Below, piece by piece: positions 28,239-36,297 of a stretch of DNA of 64,000 bases (position 1 is its first letter; every line of letters begins with the position of its first letter). This stretch comes from Paraburkholderia acidisoli (GTDB taxonomy: Bacteria; Pseudomonadota; Gammaproteobacteria; Burkholderiales; Burkholderiaceae): positions 1,054,001 through 1,118,000 of the forward strand of contig NZ_CP046915.1 in the NCBI RefSeq assembly GCF_009789675.1. Direction: 5' to 3'. The notes beneath the pieces were generated by a model, which saw nothing but the letters and a program-made list of their open reading frames with translations, was not told where the DNA came from and did no database searches. Position numbers and translations under genes: made by a program.

Positions 28239-29456
28239 ATGCCGAACGAAACTGTACAAGCCTCTAACGGGCCGTGGTTTTGCCATCACTGCGGCACCCG
28301 CATGAAAGCGCCGCTGATCTTCTGCCCGCATTGCGGCACGAATCAGTTGGGTCCGACTTCCGCACCGGCTGCGGGCGTACCGGCTGCGGGCATACCGGCG
28401 CACGCCGCCGCGTCGACCGCTTCGGTGGGCGCCGCCGCGAGTGAGATACCCGGCATGACGCCGCGCGAACCGGTGTGGCGCGAGCCGTCGTCGCAATGGC
28501 GCGAGCCGCCGCAACCGCAGCCCGCGCACGGCGGTAACGCCGCCGCGGCGCGCGCGGGCGAGCCGCTCTTTCGTAGCGCTTTCTATCCCGACGACTACTC
28601 GCCGCAACCCGAGCCGAACTACATGCGGCGCCGCCAGTGGAGTGCGTGGGGCAGCTCGCGCGAAGCGCTCTATGCGGTAGGTGCGGTGGCGATCGTGGCG
28701 GCGGTGGTGGCCGCGTTCATGGCCATGAATCGTGACGATGCGTCGATCGGTGCGCCGCTCAACAACGCGCCGGCCAGCACGCAATCCAGCCCGCAGGACG
28801 CGGTGCAGTCGCAGGACGATAGCCGTGTGGCCACGGGTGCGGTGGGCGATCCCCTGGCGAGCAAGTCCGCGCCGCCGCCCATGCTGCCCGCTGCGCCGGC
28901 GGTAGCGGCCGCGCCTGCACCCGCGCCCAGCGTGGCCGTGGCGCCGCCGAGTGTGGCCACCGTGACCGTGCCCGCGGCGCCCGCGGCGCAGCCGCGCGTG
29001 ACGAACGCCGCCGTGGCGCCTTCCGCGGAACTCGCGCCCACGCGCGTGCCACCCGACGACAACGCACGCAGCGCCAAATCCGGCGGCTATGCGCACGCCG
29101 ATCTCGCACGCAATCTGAGCATCGCGCACGCGGGCCTCGACAAGGACAATCTCTCGCTGGCGCGCTCCGCCGTCAATCGCGTGCTGTCCGAACAGCCGCG
29201 CAACGGCGACGCGCAGCAGATGCAGCAGGACCTGACCTCGCGCGAATCCGACCGCGACGCGTTGCTGGGTTATGCGCGTCTCTGCGCGCGTCAGCAGAAC
29301 TGGACCTGCGCGTGGCAGAACGCCGGGCATGCGCTGACGATCGACTCGTCGAGTCAGGATGCGCGTTCGCTGCTCGCGCAGGCCATGGCCGAGCAGGGTT
29401 CGGTCGCCACGCCGCCGCAACCCGACGTACCCGCCGTGCCGGCCATGCGGCAGTGA
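28239..29456 (+). CDS. Zinc-ribbon, single-pass membrane protein with repeat-like C-terminus
   Basis: 405-aa protein. An N-terminal zinc ribbon (Cys15, 18, 29, 32; CHHCG and CPHCG) is followed by a proline/alanine-rich linker, one transmembrane helix at about residues 145-163 (LYAVGAVAIVAAVVAAFMA), a long Ala/Pro-rich periplasmic stretch and a helical, TPR-like end (residues about 285-390). The topology puts the ribbon in the cytoplasm. I do not recognise a function. It stands alone between a 229-bp AT-rich gap and a convergent CoA-transferase gene. Confidence 0.8.
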   Translation: MPNETVQASNGPWFCHHCGTRMKAPLIFCPHCGTNQLGPTSAPAAGVPAAGIPAHAAASTASVGAAASEIPGMTPREPVWREPSSQWREPPQPQPAHGGNAAAARAGEPLFRSAFYPDDYSPQPEPNYMRRRQWSAWGSSREALYAVGAVAIVAAVVAAFMAMNRDDASIGAPLNNAPASTQSSPQDAVQSQDDSRVATGAVGDPLASKSAPPPMLPAAPAVAAAPAPAPSVAVAPPSVATVTVPAAPAAQPRVTNAAVAPSAELAPTRVPPDDNARSAKSGGYAHADLARNLSIAHAGLDKDNLSLARSAVNRVLSEQPRNGDAQQMQQDLTSRESDRDALLGYARLCARQQNWTCAWQNAGHALTIDSSSQDARSLLAQAMAEQGSVATPPQPDVPAVPAMRQ

Positions 29457-29470
29457 GTTTTCACTGCCGC
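29447..29470. other. 10-bp perfect hairpin over the stop codon of the zinc-ribbon gene
   Basis: GCGGCAGTGA (29447-29456) and TCACTGCCGC (29461-29470) pair perfectly around a GTTT loop and include the stop codon. There is no T-run on either strand, so it is not a textbook terminator, although it sits between convergent genes. Confidence 0.4.
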
Positions 29471-29517
29471 TCGCGGGCGGGCGCGGTTTGCGCTGACTGA
29501 AAACGCATGCGGCTGAA

Positions 29518-30696
29518 TCAAGCGGTCGAACTCACTGTCCCCAGTGTGTTTTGCACGCCCGCTTCGGCCAGCACTTCTTCGGTATGTTCGCCGAGATTGG
29601 GTGCGAGCCGGCGCACGTCGCCGGGCGTGCGCGAGAACGTCACGGGTATCGCGACCGTCGTGAGCGCGCCTTCGGTGGGGTGGGTGTCGGCGCGGAAAAA
29701 GCCAGTTGTGCGCAGATGCTCGTCGTCGAGCAGTTGTTCGGGGCGCAGTACGCGCGTGACGGGCAGGTCGGCGGCGCTGAGTACGTCGACCCATTCGTCG
29801 GTGCCGCGTTGCGCGACGATCTCGGTGACGAGCGCATAGAGCGTGTCGATATGGCGGCTGCGCGCGGCGGTTTTGTCGAAGCGCGGGTCGTCGGCGTGAT
29901 GCGCGCAACCCGCTACTTCGAAGAAGCGCCGCCATTGCGCGTCGGTATAAGGCAGGAGTCCGATATAGCCGTCTTTCGTGCGATACGGCCGCCGGTGCTC
30001 CGAGAGCACGCGGTCGTAGCCCGCCGGTCCGCGCGCGGGCCGGAACGTCTGCCCCGCGAGATGTTCGGTGAGCAGGAACGACACCACCGTTTCGAACATC
30101 GGCACCTCGATCGCCTGCCCCTGGCCCGAACGCTCGCGCTCGAATAGCGCCATCGAAACCGAATAGGCGATCGTCAGGCCCGCTACTTTGTCGGCGAGAA
30201 TCGTGTTCATATAGGCCGGCCCCGACTCGCTGCCGTGGCCTTGCAGCGCGGCCGCGCCGCTCATCGCCTGCACGATGTCGTCGAACGCTGGGCGGCCCGC
30301 ATACGGCCCGCGCTCCGAGAAGCCGTACGCGCCGCAATAGATCAGGCGCGGGTTGATCGCGGCGAGCGTCGCGTAGTCGAGACCGAGCTTTTGCATCGAC
30401 TGCGGCCGCACGTTGAACACGAGCACATCCGCTTCTTTCACGAGCGCGAGCAATGCTTCACGGCCCGCCGCCGTTTTCAGGTCGAGCACGGCGCTGCGCT
30501 TGTTGCGGTTCAGATTCAGAAAGGCCGCGCCCATGCCTTCGTGCACGCACGGCGCAATGTGGCGGAACACGTCGCCCGCCTGCGGTTCGATCTTGACCAC
30601 ATCGGCGCCCATGTCGCCAAGAATCTGTGTCGCGTACGGACCCATCGCCACCGAAGTGAGATCCAGCACGCGCACGCCTTTCAACGGTCCACTCAT
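29518..30696 (-). CDS. CaiB/BaiF family CoA-transferase
   Basis: 392-aa class III CoA-transferase. The likely catalytic aspartate is Asp139 in RPAFDDIVQAMSG; the N-terminal GPLKGVRVLDLTSVAMGP and VVKIEPQAGDVFR are classic. It moves CoA between an acyl-CoA and an organic acid. It diverges from an IclR regulator (116-bp gap) that probably controls it, and lies in a group with an MFS carrier and a RutB-like amidohydrolase, which suggests uptake and activation of a carboxylic acid (inference). Confidence 0.92.
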   Translation of the reverse strand: MSGPLKGVRVLDLTSVAMGPYATQILGDMGADVVKIEPQAGDVFRHIAPCVHEGMGAAFLNLNRNKRSAVLDLKTAAGREALLALVKEADVLVFNVRPQSMQKLGLDYATLAAINPRLIYCGAYGFSERGPYAGRPAFDDIVQAMSGAAALQGHGSESGPAYMNTILADKVAGLTIAYSVSMALFERERSGQGQAIEVPMFETVVSFLLTEHLAGQTFRPARGPAGYDRVLSEHRRPYRTKDGYIGLLPYTDAQWRRFFEVAGCAHHADDPRFDKTAARSRHIDTLYALVTEIVAQRGTDEWVDVLSAADLPVTRVLRPEQLLDDEHLRTTGFFRADTHPTEGALTTVAIPVTFSRTPGDVRRLAPNLGEHTEEVLAEAGVQNTLGTVSSTA

Positions 30697-30812
30697 TCAC
30701 GGCTCCAGTCAGTCGTTTTCGTCGCGTTTTCGTCGACACTGCCGCGTGCTTTATCGGCACACGCGGCCAATCCACTACAATCTGCGTTTTCCATCGATCC
30801 CGCTTTCGCCCC

Positions 30813-31574
30813 ATGCCTTCGTACGAGCCTATTGGCGCGCTGCTGCGCGGACTCGAAGTGCTGCACGCGCTCAACGACCGCGGCCCGCAAACCATTGGCG
30901 AGCTGCATGGCGTGACCGGCATTTCGAAGCCCACGCTCGTTCGTATCGTCGAGACCTTGCAGCATGCGGGCTACGTGAACGCCGGCGACGCGCAACGCCG
31001 CTACGCCGTCACGCCGCGCGTGCTCGGCCTCGCGAACGGCTACGAGCCGCAGCGCTGGCTCATGGATGTCGCCGGTCCGTTGCTCGACGCGTTTCGTGGC
31101 GCGGCTGGCTGGCCCGTCGAACTCGGCGTGTTCGACGGCGACGCCATGGTGATCCTCAACACGAGCCGCGAACCCGGCTTTCTTTCGGTGAACCGCAAAC
31201 CCGGCTCGCGCGTGCCGTTGTTGCGCACGGCGCTCGGCCGCGCCTTCGTCGCGCATCTGCCCGCCGACCGGCGCGCGGCCGTGATCGCGCAACTCGCCAC
31301 GCGCGGCGACAGCGACTTCGCGCTCGCACGCGACACCCATGCGCTCGACGCGCTCGTGGCCACCGTGGCGCAACGCGGCTATGCGATCGCCGACCAGGAA
31401 ACGCTCAGCAACGGCCGTGCGCTCGCGGTCCCGGTGCTGGTGCGCGGCGAACCCATCGCCAGCGTGAACCTCGTGGTTCATTCCTCGGCAATGACGATGA
31501 GCGAACTCGAAGCCAAATGGAGCGGCAAGCTCATCGCGCTCGGCAACGAAATCGCGGCGCAGATTCATCGCTGA
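30813..31574 (+). CDS. IclR family transcriptional regulator
   Basis: 253 aa: winged helix-turn-helix at residues about 5-65 (LLRGLEVLHALNDRGPQTIG, then ISKPTLVRIVETLQHAGYV) and the IclR effector-binding domain after residue 80. It diverges from the CoA-transferase gene and converges with the MFS gene at 31604. It most likely controls the CoA-transferase group (inference). Confidence 0.92.
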   Translation: MPSYEPIGALLRGLEVLHALNDRGPQTIGELHGVTGISKPTLVRIVETLQHAGYVNAGDAQRRYAVTPRVLGLANGYEPQRWLMDVAGPLLDAFRGAAGWPVELGVFDGDAMVILNTSREPGFLSVNRKPGSRVPLLRTALGRAFVAHLPADRRAAVIAQLATRGDSDFALARDTHALDALVATVAQRGYAIADQETLSNGRALAVPVLVRGEPIASVNLVVHSSAMTMSELEAKWSGKLIALGNEIAAQIHR

Positions 31575-31603
31575 CACGCTCCACGCGAAGACCGATAGCG
31601 GCA

Positions 31604-32929
31604 TTACACCGTGGCGTGACGGCGCACGATGAAGAGCGCCACCGCGCCGATCGCCATCAACGCGCCCATCAGCAGCAGTGAGCCGGTGTAGAGACCCGTG
31701 AGCGCCGTGATCTTGCCCACGGCCAGCGGCGCGCAGAAGGCGCCCGCGATGCCCACGGCGCTCACGAGACCGATGCCGCCCGCGGCGGAACCGCGCGGCA
31801 ACATGTCCGAGGCGGTCGCCCAGAACAGCGGGTAGCCCGAAAGCACGCCCGCCACCATCATCACGAGCGCGAGCCCGAATCCGCCGATGCCGTGCAGCCA
31901 TGCCGCGCCGAGATAGCCGATGGCGGCGAGCGCGAACGCGGCGGGGCAGATCAGACGCGAGCGCGTACGGTCGGCGCTGCGGCACGAAAAGTACATGGTC
32001 ACGGCCGCGACCAGATACGGCACGGCCACGAGCAGGCCGATCTCGAAGTCGGCGGTGGCGTAACCCGAACTCTTGATGATGGCGGGCAGAAACGCGCCAA
32101 TGGTCGTGATGCCCGCATTCAGCGCGAAATAAGCGACGAACAGCGCATAGACGCGCGGCCGCGCGAGCAACGCCCAGAAGCTCGTGCGCGCGCCGTCCTG
32201 CACGCGAGTGTGCGGCGCGGCTTCGTCGAGGCTGGCGCGAATCAGTTCGCGCTCGCGGTCGTCGAGCCAGCGCGCGTCGCGCGGGCCGTCGGGCAACGTG
32301 ACGAACAGCAGCAGGCCGAGCACGATCGACGGCGCGGCCTCGATCAGGAACATCCAGTGCCAGCCTTTCATGCCGAGCGTGGCGGGCATGTTGCCGATGA
32401 TCCAGCCCGAGAGCGGTCCGCCGATAAAACCCGCGAACGCGAGCGGCAACATGAAGATCGACATCATGCGCGCGCGCTGGCCCGCGGGAAACCAGTAGGT
32501 CAGATAGAGCAGCACGCCCGGAAAGAAGCCCGCTTCGGCCGCGCCCAGCGCGAAGCGCACGGCGTAGAGATGCGTCGCACTGCCAATGAATGCCATTGCG
32601 CCGGAACACACGCCCCACAACACCATGATGCGCGAGAGCGTGCGGCGCGCGCCCGCTTTCTCCAGCAGCAGATTGCTCGGCACCTGAAAGATCAGATAGC
32701 CCGCGTAGAAAATCGCCGCGCCAAAGCCATACTGCTGCGGCGTGAGATTGAGCTCGTGGCTCATCGATATCTGCGCGAAACCGATGTTGATGCGATCGAG
32801 GAAGGCAAGTACGTAACCGAGAAATAAGAGCGGCAGAATGCGCCGCGCGACCTTGCTCTGCACTTCGGCGATATGCGGCGCGGCCAGCGGCGCGGCTGCC
32901 TCCAGCGCGGGCGAACGGGAACTCGACAT
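31604..32929 (-). CDS. MFS transporter, anion:cation symporter (ACS) type
   Basis: 441 aa, 12 transmembrane segments. ACS-type features are LAFLDRINIGFAQISM in segment 1, FQVPSNLLLEKAGARRTLSR in loop 2-3 and AAEAGFFPGVLLYLTYWFP in segment 4. Members import organic anions such as phthalate, tartrate or allantoate with protons. AGGAG precedes the ATG. The RutB-like gene lies 21 bp upstream, so the two form an operon; the pair may serve uptake and hydrolysis of one compound (inference). Confidence 0.92.
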   Translation of the reverse strand: MSSSRSPALEAAAPLAAPHIAEVQSKVARRILPLLFLGYVLAFLDRINIGFAQISMSHELNLTPQQYGFGAAIFYAGYLIFQVPSNLLLEKAGARRTLSRIMVLWGVCSGAMAFIGSATHLYAVRFALGAAEAGFFPGVLLYLTYWFPAGQRARMMSIFMLPLAFAGFIGGPLSGWIIGNMPATLGMKGWHWMFLIEAAPSIVLGLLLFVTLPDGPRDARWLDDRERELIRASLDEAAPHTRVQDGARTSFWALLARPRVYALFVAYFALNAGITTIGAFLPAIIKSSGYATADFEIGLLVAVPYLVAAVTMYFSCRSADRTRSRLICPAAFALAAIGYLGAAWLHGIGGFGLALVMMVAGVLSGYPLFWATASDMLPRGSAAGGIGLVSAVGIAGAFCAPLAVGKITALTGLYTGSLLLMGALMAIGAVALFIVRRHATV

Positions 32930-32950
32930 GGCGGTCTCCTGAGGCTTTTT

Positions 32951-33733
32951 TTATGCGGTCGTGGGCGAGGTGGTGGACAGGGCTTCGATAAACGCGTCGG
33001 CGTGGCTGACCCAGCCGAAGAACGTCTCGATGTTGAAGAGCGTCGCGCGAAAGGTTTCGTCGGGGCCAGCGTGCGTGGAGGCGTCGGCGAGCAGCGCGCA
33101 GAAGTATTCGAGGTGATAGGCGTCGCGCAAGGTGGACTCCACGCACACATTGGTCGCCACGCCGCAAAACGCCAGCGTGCGAATGTCACGGGAGCGCAGC
33201 AGGCTGTCCAGCGGCGTGTTGAAGAAGCCGCTGTAACGCGTTTTGGCAACCACGAGATCGCCGGGTTGCGGTCGCACCGCGTCGACAATTTCGTAATCCC
33301 AACTACCTTTGGCGAGCAGCGTGCCGTCGAGTTCGGCGCGCTGGCGCATGGTTTTCAGCGCATTCGATTTGTGCCAGTTCGGCGCGCCGGGACCGCCCGC
33401 TTCCACATAACGGGCGTCCCAGCCGTTCTGCAGATAGACGAGGGTGACGCCGGCCGCGCGCGCCGCCTCGATCACGCGCGCTGTCTGCGCGATGGTGGCC
33501 TGCGCATGGCCAATGTCGAACCCGGCCGCGTGCATGTAGCCGCCTTCGGAGAGATAGGCGTTCTGCATGTCGACGACCACGAGCGCCGTGCGCGCGGGTT
33601 CGAAGTGCAGATTTTCGGGGCGCGCGCGCAGGCAACACGAGTTCGGCCCGAGAAAGGCCGGGCGACCCACGCGTTCGGCGTCGGTGCGGGGATTCAAGGC
33701 GGTGGCGGTTTCGTCGCGTTTCATCGTCGTCAT
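32951..33733 (-). CDS. RutB-like isochorismatase-family amidohydrolase
   Basis: 260-aa cysteine hydrolase with triad Asp55 ([14 protein letters not shown]), Lys164 ([12 protein letters not shown]) and Cys197 ([11 protein letters not shown]). The segments [20 protein letters not shown] and ETFFGWVS are strongly like RutB, the ureidoacrylate amidohydrolase of pyrimidine breakdown. No other rut gene is present, so a related ureido- or amide-acid may be the substrate. The start could also be the ATG at 33724. It is the first gene of the operon with the MFS carrier at 31604. Confidence 0.88.
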   Translation of the reverse strand: MTTMKRDETATALNPRTDAERVGRPAFLGPNSCCLRARPENLHFEPARTALVVVDMQNAYLSEGGYMHAAGFDIGHAQATIAQTARVIEAARAAGVTLVYLQNGWDARYVEAGGPGAPNWHKSNALKTMRQRAELDGTLLAKGSWDYEIVDAVRPQPGDLVVAKTRYSGFFNTPLDSLLRSRDIRTLAFCGVATNVCVESTLRDAYHLEYFCALLADASTHAGPDETFRATLFNIETFFGWVSHADAFIEALSTTSPTTA

Positions 33734-33823
33734 TTCCCTGTGTGAAATGGCATTTCATAAATTTTACGGCGATGGATTGGGCGTCGACATCGTGGTTAAC
33801 CTTGACCGGCGCGCCAGATGCAA

Positions 33824-33855
33824 AACGGGCGGTGCGCTGGCACGCACCGCCCGTT
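33824..33855 (-). terminator. Intrinsic terminator of the MFS gene at 33880
   Basis: A perfect 13-bp stem (33824-33836 with 33843-33855) and 6-nt loop lies just past the stop of the minus-strand MFS gene. On the minus strand the stem ends in GTTTTGC, a short T-run, so it suits that direction. Confidence 0.7.
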
Positions 33856-33879
33856 AGCGGACAGGGAGAAGCCTGACGC

Positions 33880-35130
33880 TCAGTCGAGCGACGGGCTGCA
33901 CTCGCATTCGAGGTCGGCGACCTTGGCCTGGGCGCGGGCCGGGCGCTCCATGGCCGCAAGCCGTTGCAGCGTGACGAGGCCGAGCACCGCGAGCCCGATG
34001 CCGAGCACGAAGTCGGCGCGCACGCCCGCCCGGTCGACGATCGTGCCGCCCACCGACGAACCCACGGCGATCGCGACCTGGATCACGCTCACGAACAACG
34101 CCGAGCCGGCTTCGGGCCGGTCGTCGGTGCTGCGCTGGATCCATACCGAGAAGCACAGCGGAATCGCGCCGAACGCGACACCCCACATCAGCATGGCGGC
34201 CGTTTCGGCAATGCGCATGTGGTCGAGCAGGATCATGGAGGCGAGCGCGCACAGCAGCAGCGCCGTCATGGCGGCGACGGAGGTCTTGAGGCGCTTCGAG
34301 ACCACCATCGACATGAGCGCGTTCGAGAAGAAACCGATCACGCCGAAGCCGAGCAGCAGCAGCGTGATCGTGCTCATCGAAAAGTCTTCCTGCAGGAGCG
34401 GCGCGATAAACGTGTAAGTGGAGAAGTGCGCGCCGAACACGAGCGCGACCATCAGCATGCTCAGGCGCATGTGCGGGCGGCGCATGAGCGCGACGAAGTC
34501 GGCCACGCGCAGCGCCGTGGCCGAAGGCAGCGCGGGCACCAGCAGCGCCTGCAACACCAGCGCGAACGCGACAAGGCCGCCCGTGACGATGAACGACATG
34601 CGCCACGAGGCGAGGCCCGCGATGAAGGTGCCGAGCGGCACGCCGATCACGGTGGCGAGCGTCACGCCGGTAAGGATCACGGCGGTTGCGCGCGGGGCGT
34701 CGCTGCCGTGCACGAGGCGGCCGGCGGCGGCCGTGGCGAGCGTCCAGAAACCGCCGAGCGCGGCGCCGAGCATGGCGCGGCCGATCAGCATGGTGGGCAG
34801 ATTCGTGGACCAGGCGGAAACGAAGTTCGACACGAGCAGCACGGCGGTGAGCAGCAGGAACACCGTGCGGCGGTCCATGCGCCCCGCGAACACCATGAGG
34901 CCCGGCGCGAAGATCGCGGCCATCACGCCCGGCGTGGTGACCATGAGGCCGGCCGTGCCCGGCGTCACGCCGAGATCATGGGCGATTTCGGTGAGCAGGC
35001 CGACGGGCAGGAACTCGGCGGTCACGAACGCAAAGGCGCTGATGGCGACGGCGAATACCGAAAGCCATTGACGCAACGTCGTTTCGCCGGGCTGTGCGGA
35101 CGTCGAAACGGAAGAACGGTCGTTCATCAT
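33880..35130 (-). CDS. DHA1 family MFS transporter (AraJ/YdhP-like)
   Basis: 416 aa, 12 transmembrane segments. SAFAFVTAEFLPVGLLTEIA and GTAGLMVTTPGVMAAIFAP are typical of the AraJ/YdhP/PbuE branch of proton-driven exporters of sugars, nucleosides or drugs. The C-terminus (DLECECSPSLD) is unusually cysteine-bearing. It is a single-gene unit with its own terminator and promoter region; the AraC gene upstream on the same strand may regulate it (inference). Confidence 0.92.
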   Translation of the reverse strand: MMNDRSSVSTSAQPGETTLRQWLSVFAVAISAFAFVTAEFLPVGLLTEIAHDLGVTPGTAGLMVTTPGVMAAIFAPGLMVFAGRMDRRTVFLLLTAVLLVSNFVSAWSTNLPTMLIGRAMLGAALGGFWTLATAAAGRLVHGSDAPRATAVILTGVTLATVIGVPLGTFIAGLASWRMSFIVTGGLVAFALVLQALLVPALPSATALRVADFVALMRRPHMRLSMLMVALVFGAHFSTYTFIAPLLQEDFSMSTITLLLLGFGVIGFFSNALMSMVVSKRLKTSVAAMTALLLCALASMILLDHMRIAETAAMLMWGVAFGAIPLCFSVWIQRSTDDRPEAGSALFVSVIQVAIAVGSSVGGTIVDRAGVRADFVLGIGLAVLGLVTLQRLAAMERPARAQAKVADLECECSPSLD

Positions 35131-35452
35131 CGGATAACTGTTTTGTGTGGGTCGACTAATAAAACCGATTGTTAGGAAAATGCGCGCTAAAAATCGGAGA
35201 AAATCGCCGGATTAATCGAATTCGCGAGAATGGCGTTCAACTTAGCATCGTTGAAAAAAACGCGCTGACGCTTGCCGAGTAACGCTGCTGGCCGCAGGGT
35301 TATGAACGGAATGTGAAGCAATGGCATTAAATCCGGGGATGCGGATTATGCATGGTCGCACAGAAAAATTAAATAAGAATTAGCGCATTCCTTATTCGAC
35401 CCTGTATCGGATCGCGGCAGGAATCGCGGGCGTCGCGCACCGCGGGTCGAGT
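35131..35452. other. Intergenic region upstream of the MFS gene
   Basis: 322 bp, clearly AT-richer than the genes, with no supportable ORF. It should hold the promoter of the MFS gene and a weak terminator-like hairpin for the AraC gene near 35364-35396. I see no clear operator. Confidence 0.6.
35364..35396 (-). terminator. Weak AT-rich terminator after the AraC gene
   Basis: On the minus strand an AATAAG-G-AAT / ATT-CTTATT stem with one bulge is followed by TAATTTTTC. The stem is AT-rich and weak, but its place about 60 bp after the AraC stop and the T-run support a terminator. Confidence 0.45.
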
Positions 35453-36268
35453 CTAATGCGTGGCCGGCGGCGCGTGTTTGCCGGCCATCGTGGAGCGGGC
35501 CGTCTCGCCGCCGAACTCGCTCGGCGAGGTTCCCAGTTCGCGCCGGAACATATCGCTGAAGCTGCTCGGCCGATAACCCAGCGAACGCGCCACGGCGCTC
35601 ACCGGTTGCCCTTCGGCGAGCTTCGAGACGGCGATCGCGAGTTGCACCTGGCGCCGCCATTCCGCGAAACCGATGCCGAGCGTCTGCGAAAACAGGCGCG
35701 CGAGGGTACGCACGCTCGCGCCCACGTGCGCCGCGTGCTGCTCGAAATGGATCGCCGCCGAAGGATTGTCGATCACCGAGCGGCACAGCACGTCGAGCCG
35801 CCGGTCGCTCTGGTCCGGCAGCGGAATACGCAGCGAATAGCGCGCCGCAGTGCCCAGTTCGAGCGCGACGAACCGGTAGGCGAGATCGAGATAGTCCTCG
35901 CTGCGCGTCGCGCTGGATTCGGCGAGCGTGGTGATGAGTTCGCGCAGCAGGCCGTTGACTTCGAACACGTCGGGCTGGCGGCTCAGATGCGGCACATCGG
36001 CTTCGCGCAGATAGAGGTTGCGCATCTCCACGGCGCTCATCATGCGGATCGAGTGCACCGTGCCGGGCGGCAGCCACACGGCGCGCTGCGGCGGCACGAC
36101 CAGCGCTTCCTGGCCGACCTCGACCCACATCACGCCGGAAATCGCGTAGAGCACCTGCGCCCAGTCGTGGCGGTGCGGGTCGATGCGCATGCCGCGCGGG
36201 TAAGTCTTCGCAACGGATTGACCGTGTCCGGCGTCGTTGGAGAGATCGGGGGGCGTGGCCTTCGGCAT
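35453..36268 (-). CDS. AraC family transcriptional regulator (cupin sensor)
   Basis: 271 aa. An AraC-binding cupin (RIDPHRHDWAQVLYAISG and VPPQRAVWLPPGTVHSI) is followed by a double helix-turn-helix from residue 165 on (VRTLARLFSQTLGIGFAEW, then ARSLGYRPSSFSDMFRRELG). This matches one-component regulators next to MFS exporters. It begins 29 bp after the hybrid kinase gene on the same strand and lies 322 bp upstream of an MFS gene. Confidence 0.92.
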   Translation of the reverse strand: MPKATPPDLSNDAGHGQSVAKTYPRGMRIDPHRHDWAQVLYAISGVMWVEVGQEALVVPPQRAVWLPPGTVHSIRMMSAVEMRNLYLREADVPHLSRQPDVFEVNGLLRELITTLAESSATRSEDYLDLAYRFVALELGTAARYSLRIPLPDQSDRRLDVLCRSVIDNPSAAIHFEQHAAHVGASVRTLARLFSQTLGIGFAEWRRQVQLAIAVSKLAEGQPVSAVARSLGYRPSSFSDMFRRELGTSPSEFGGETARSTMAGKHAPPATH

Positions 36269-36297
36269 GCGTCTCGCAGGGGCGGCGGGCTGGCGGC

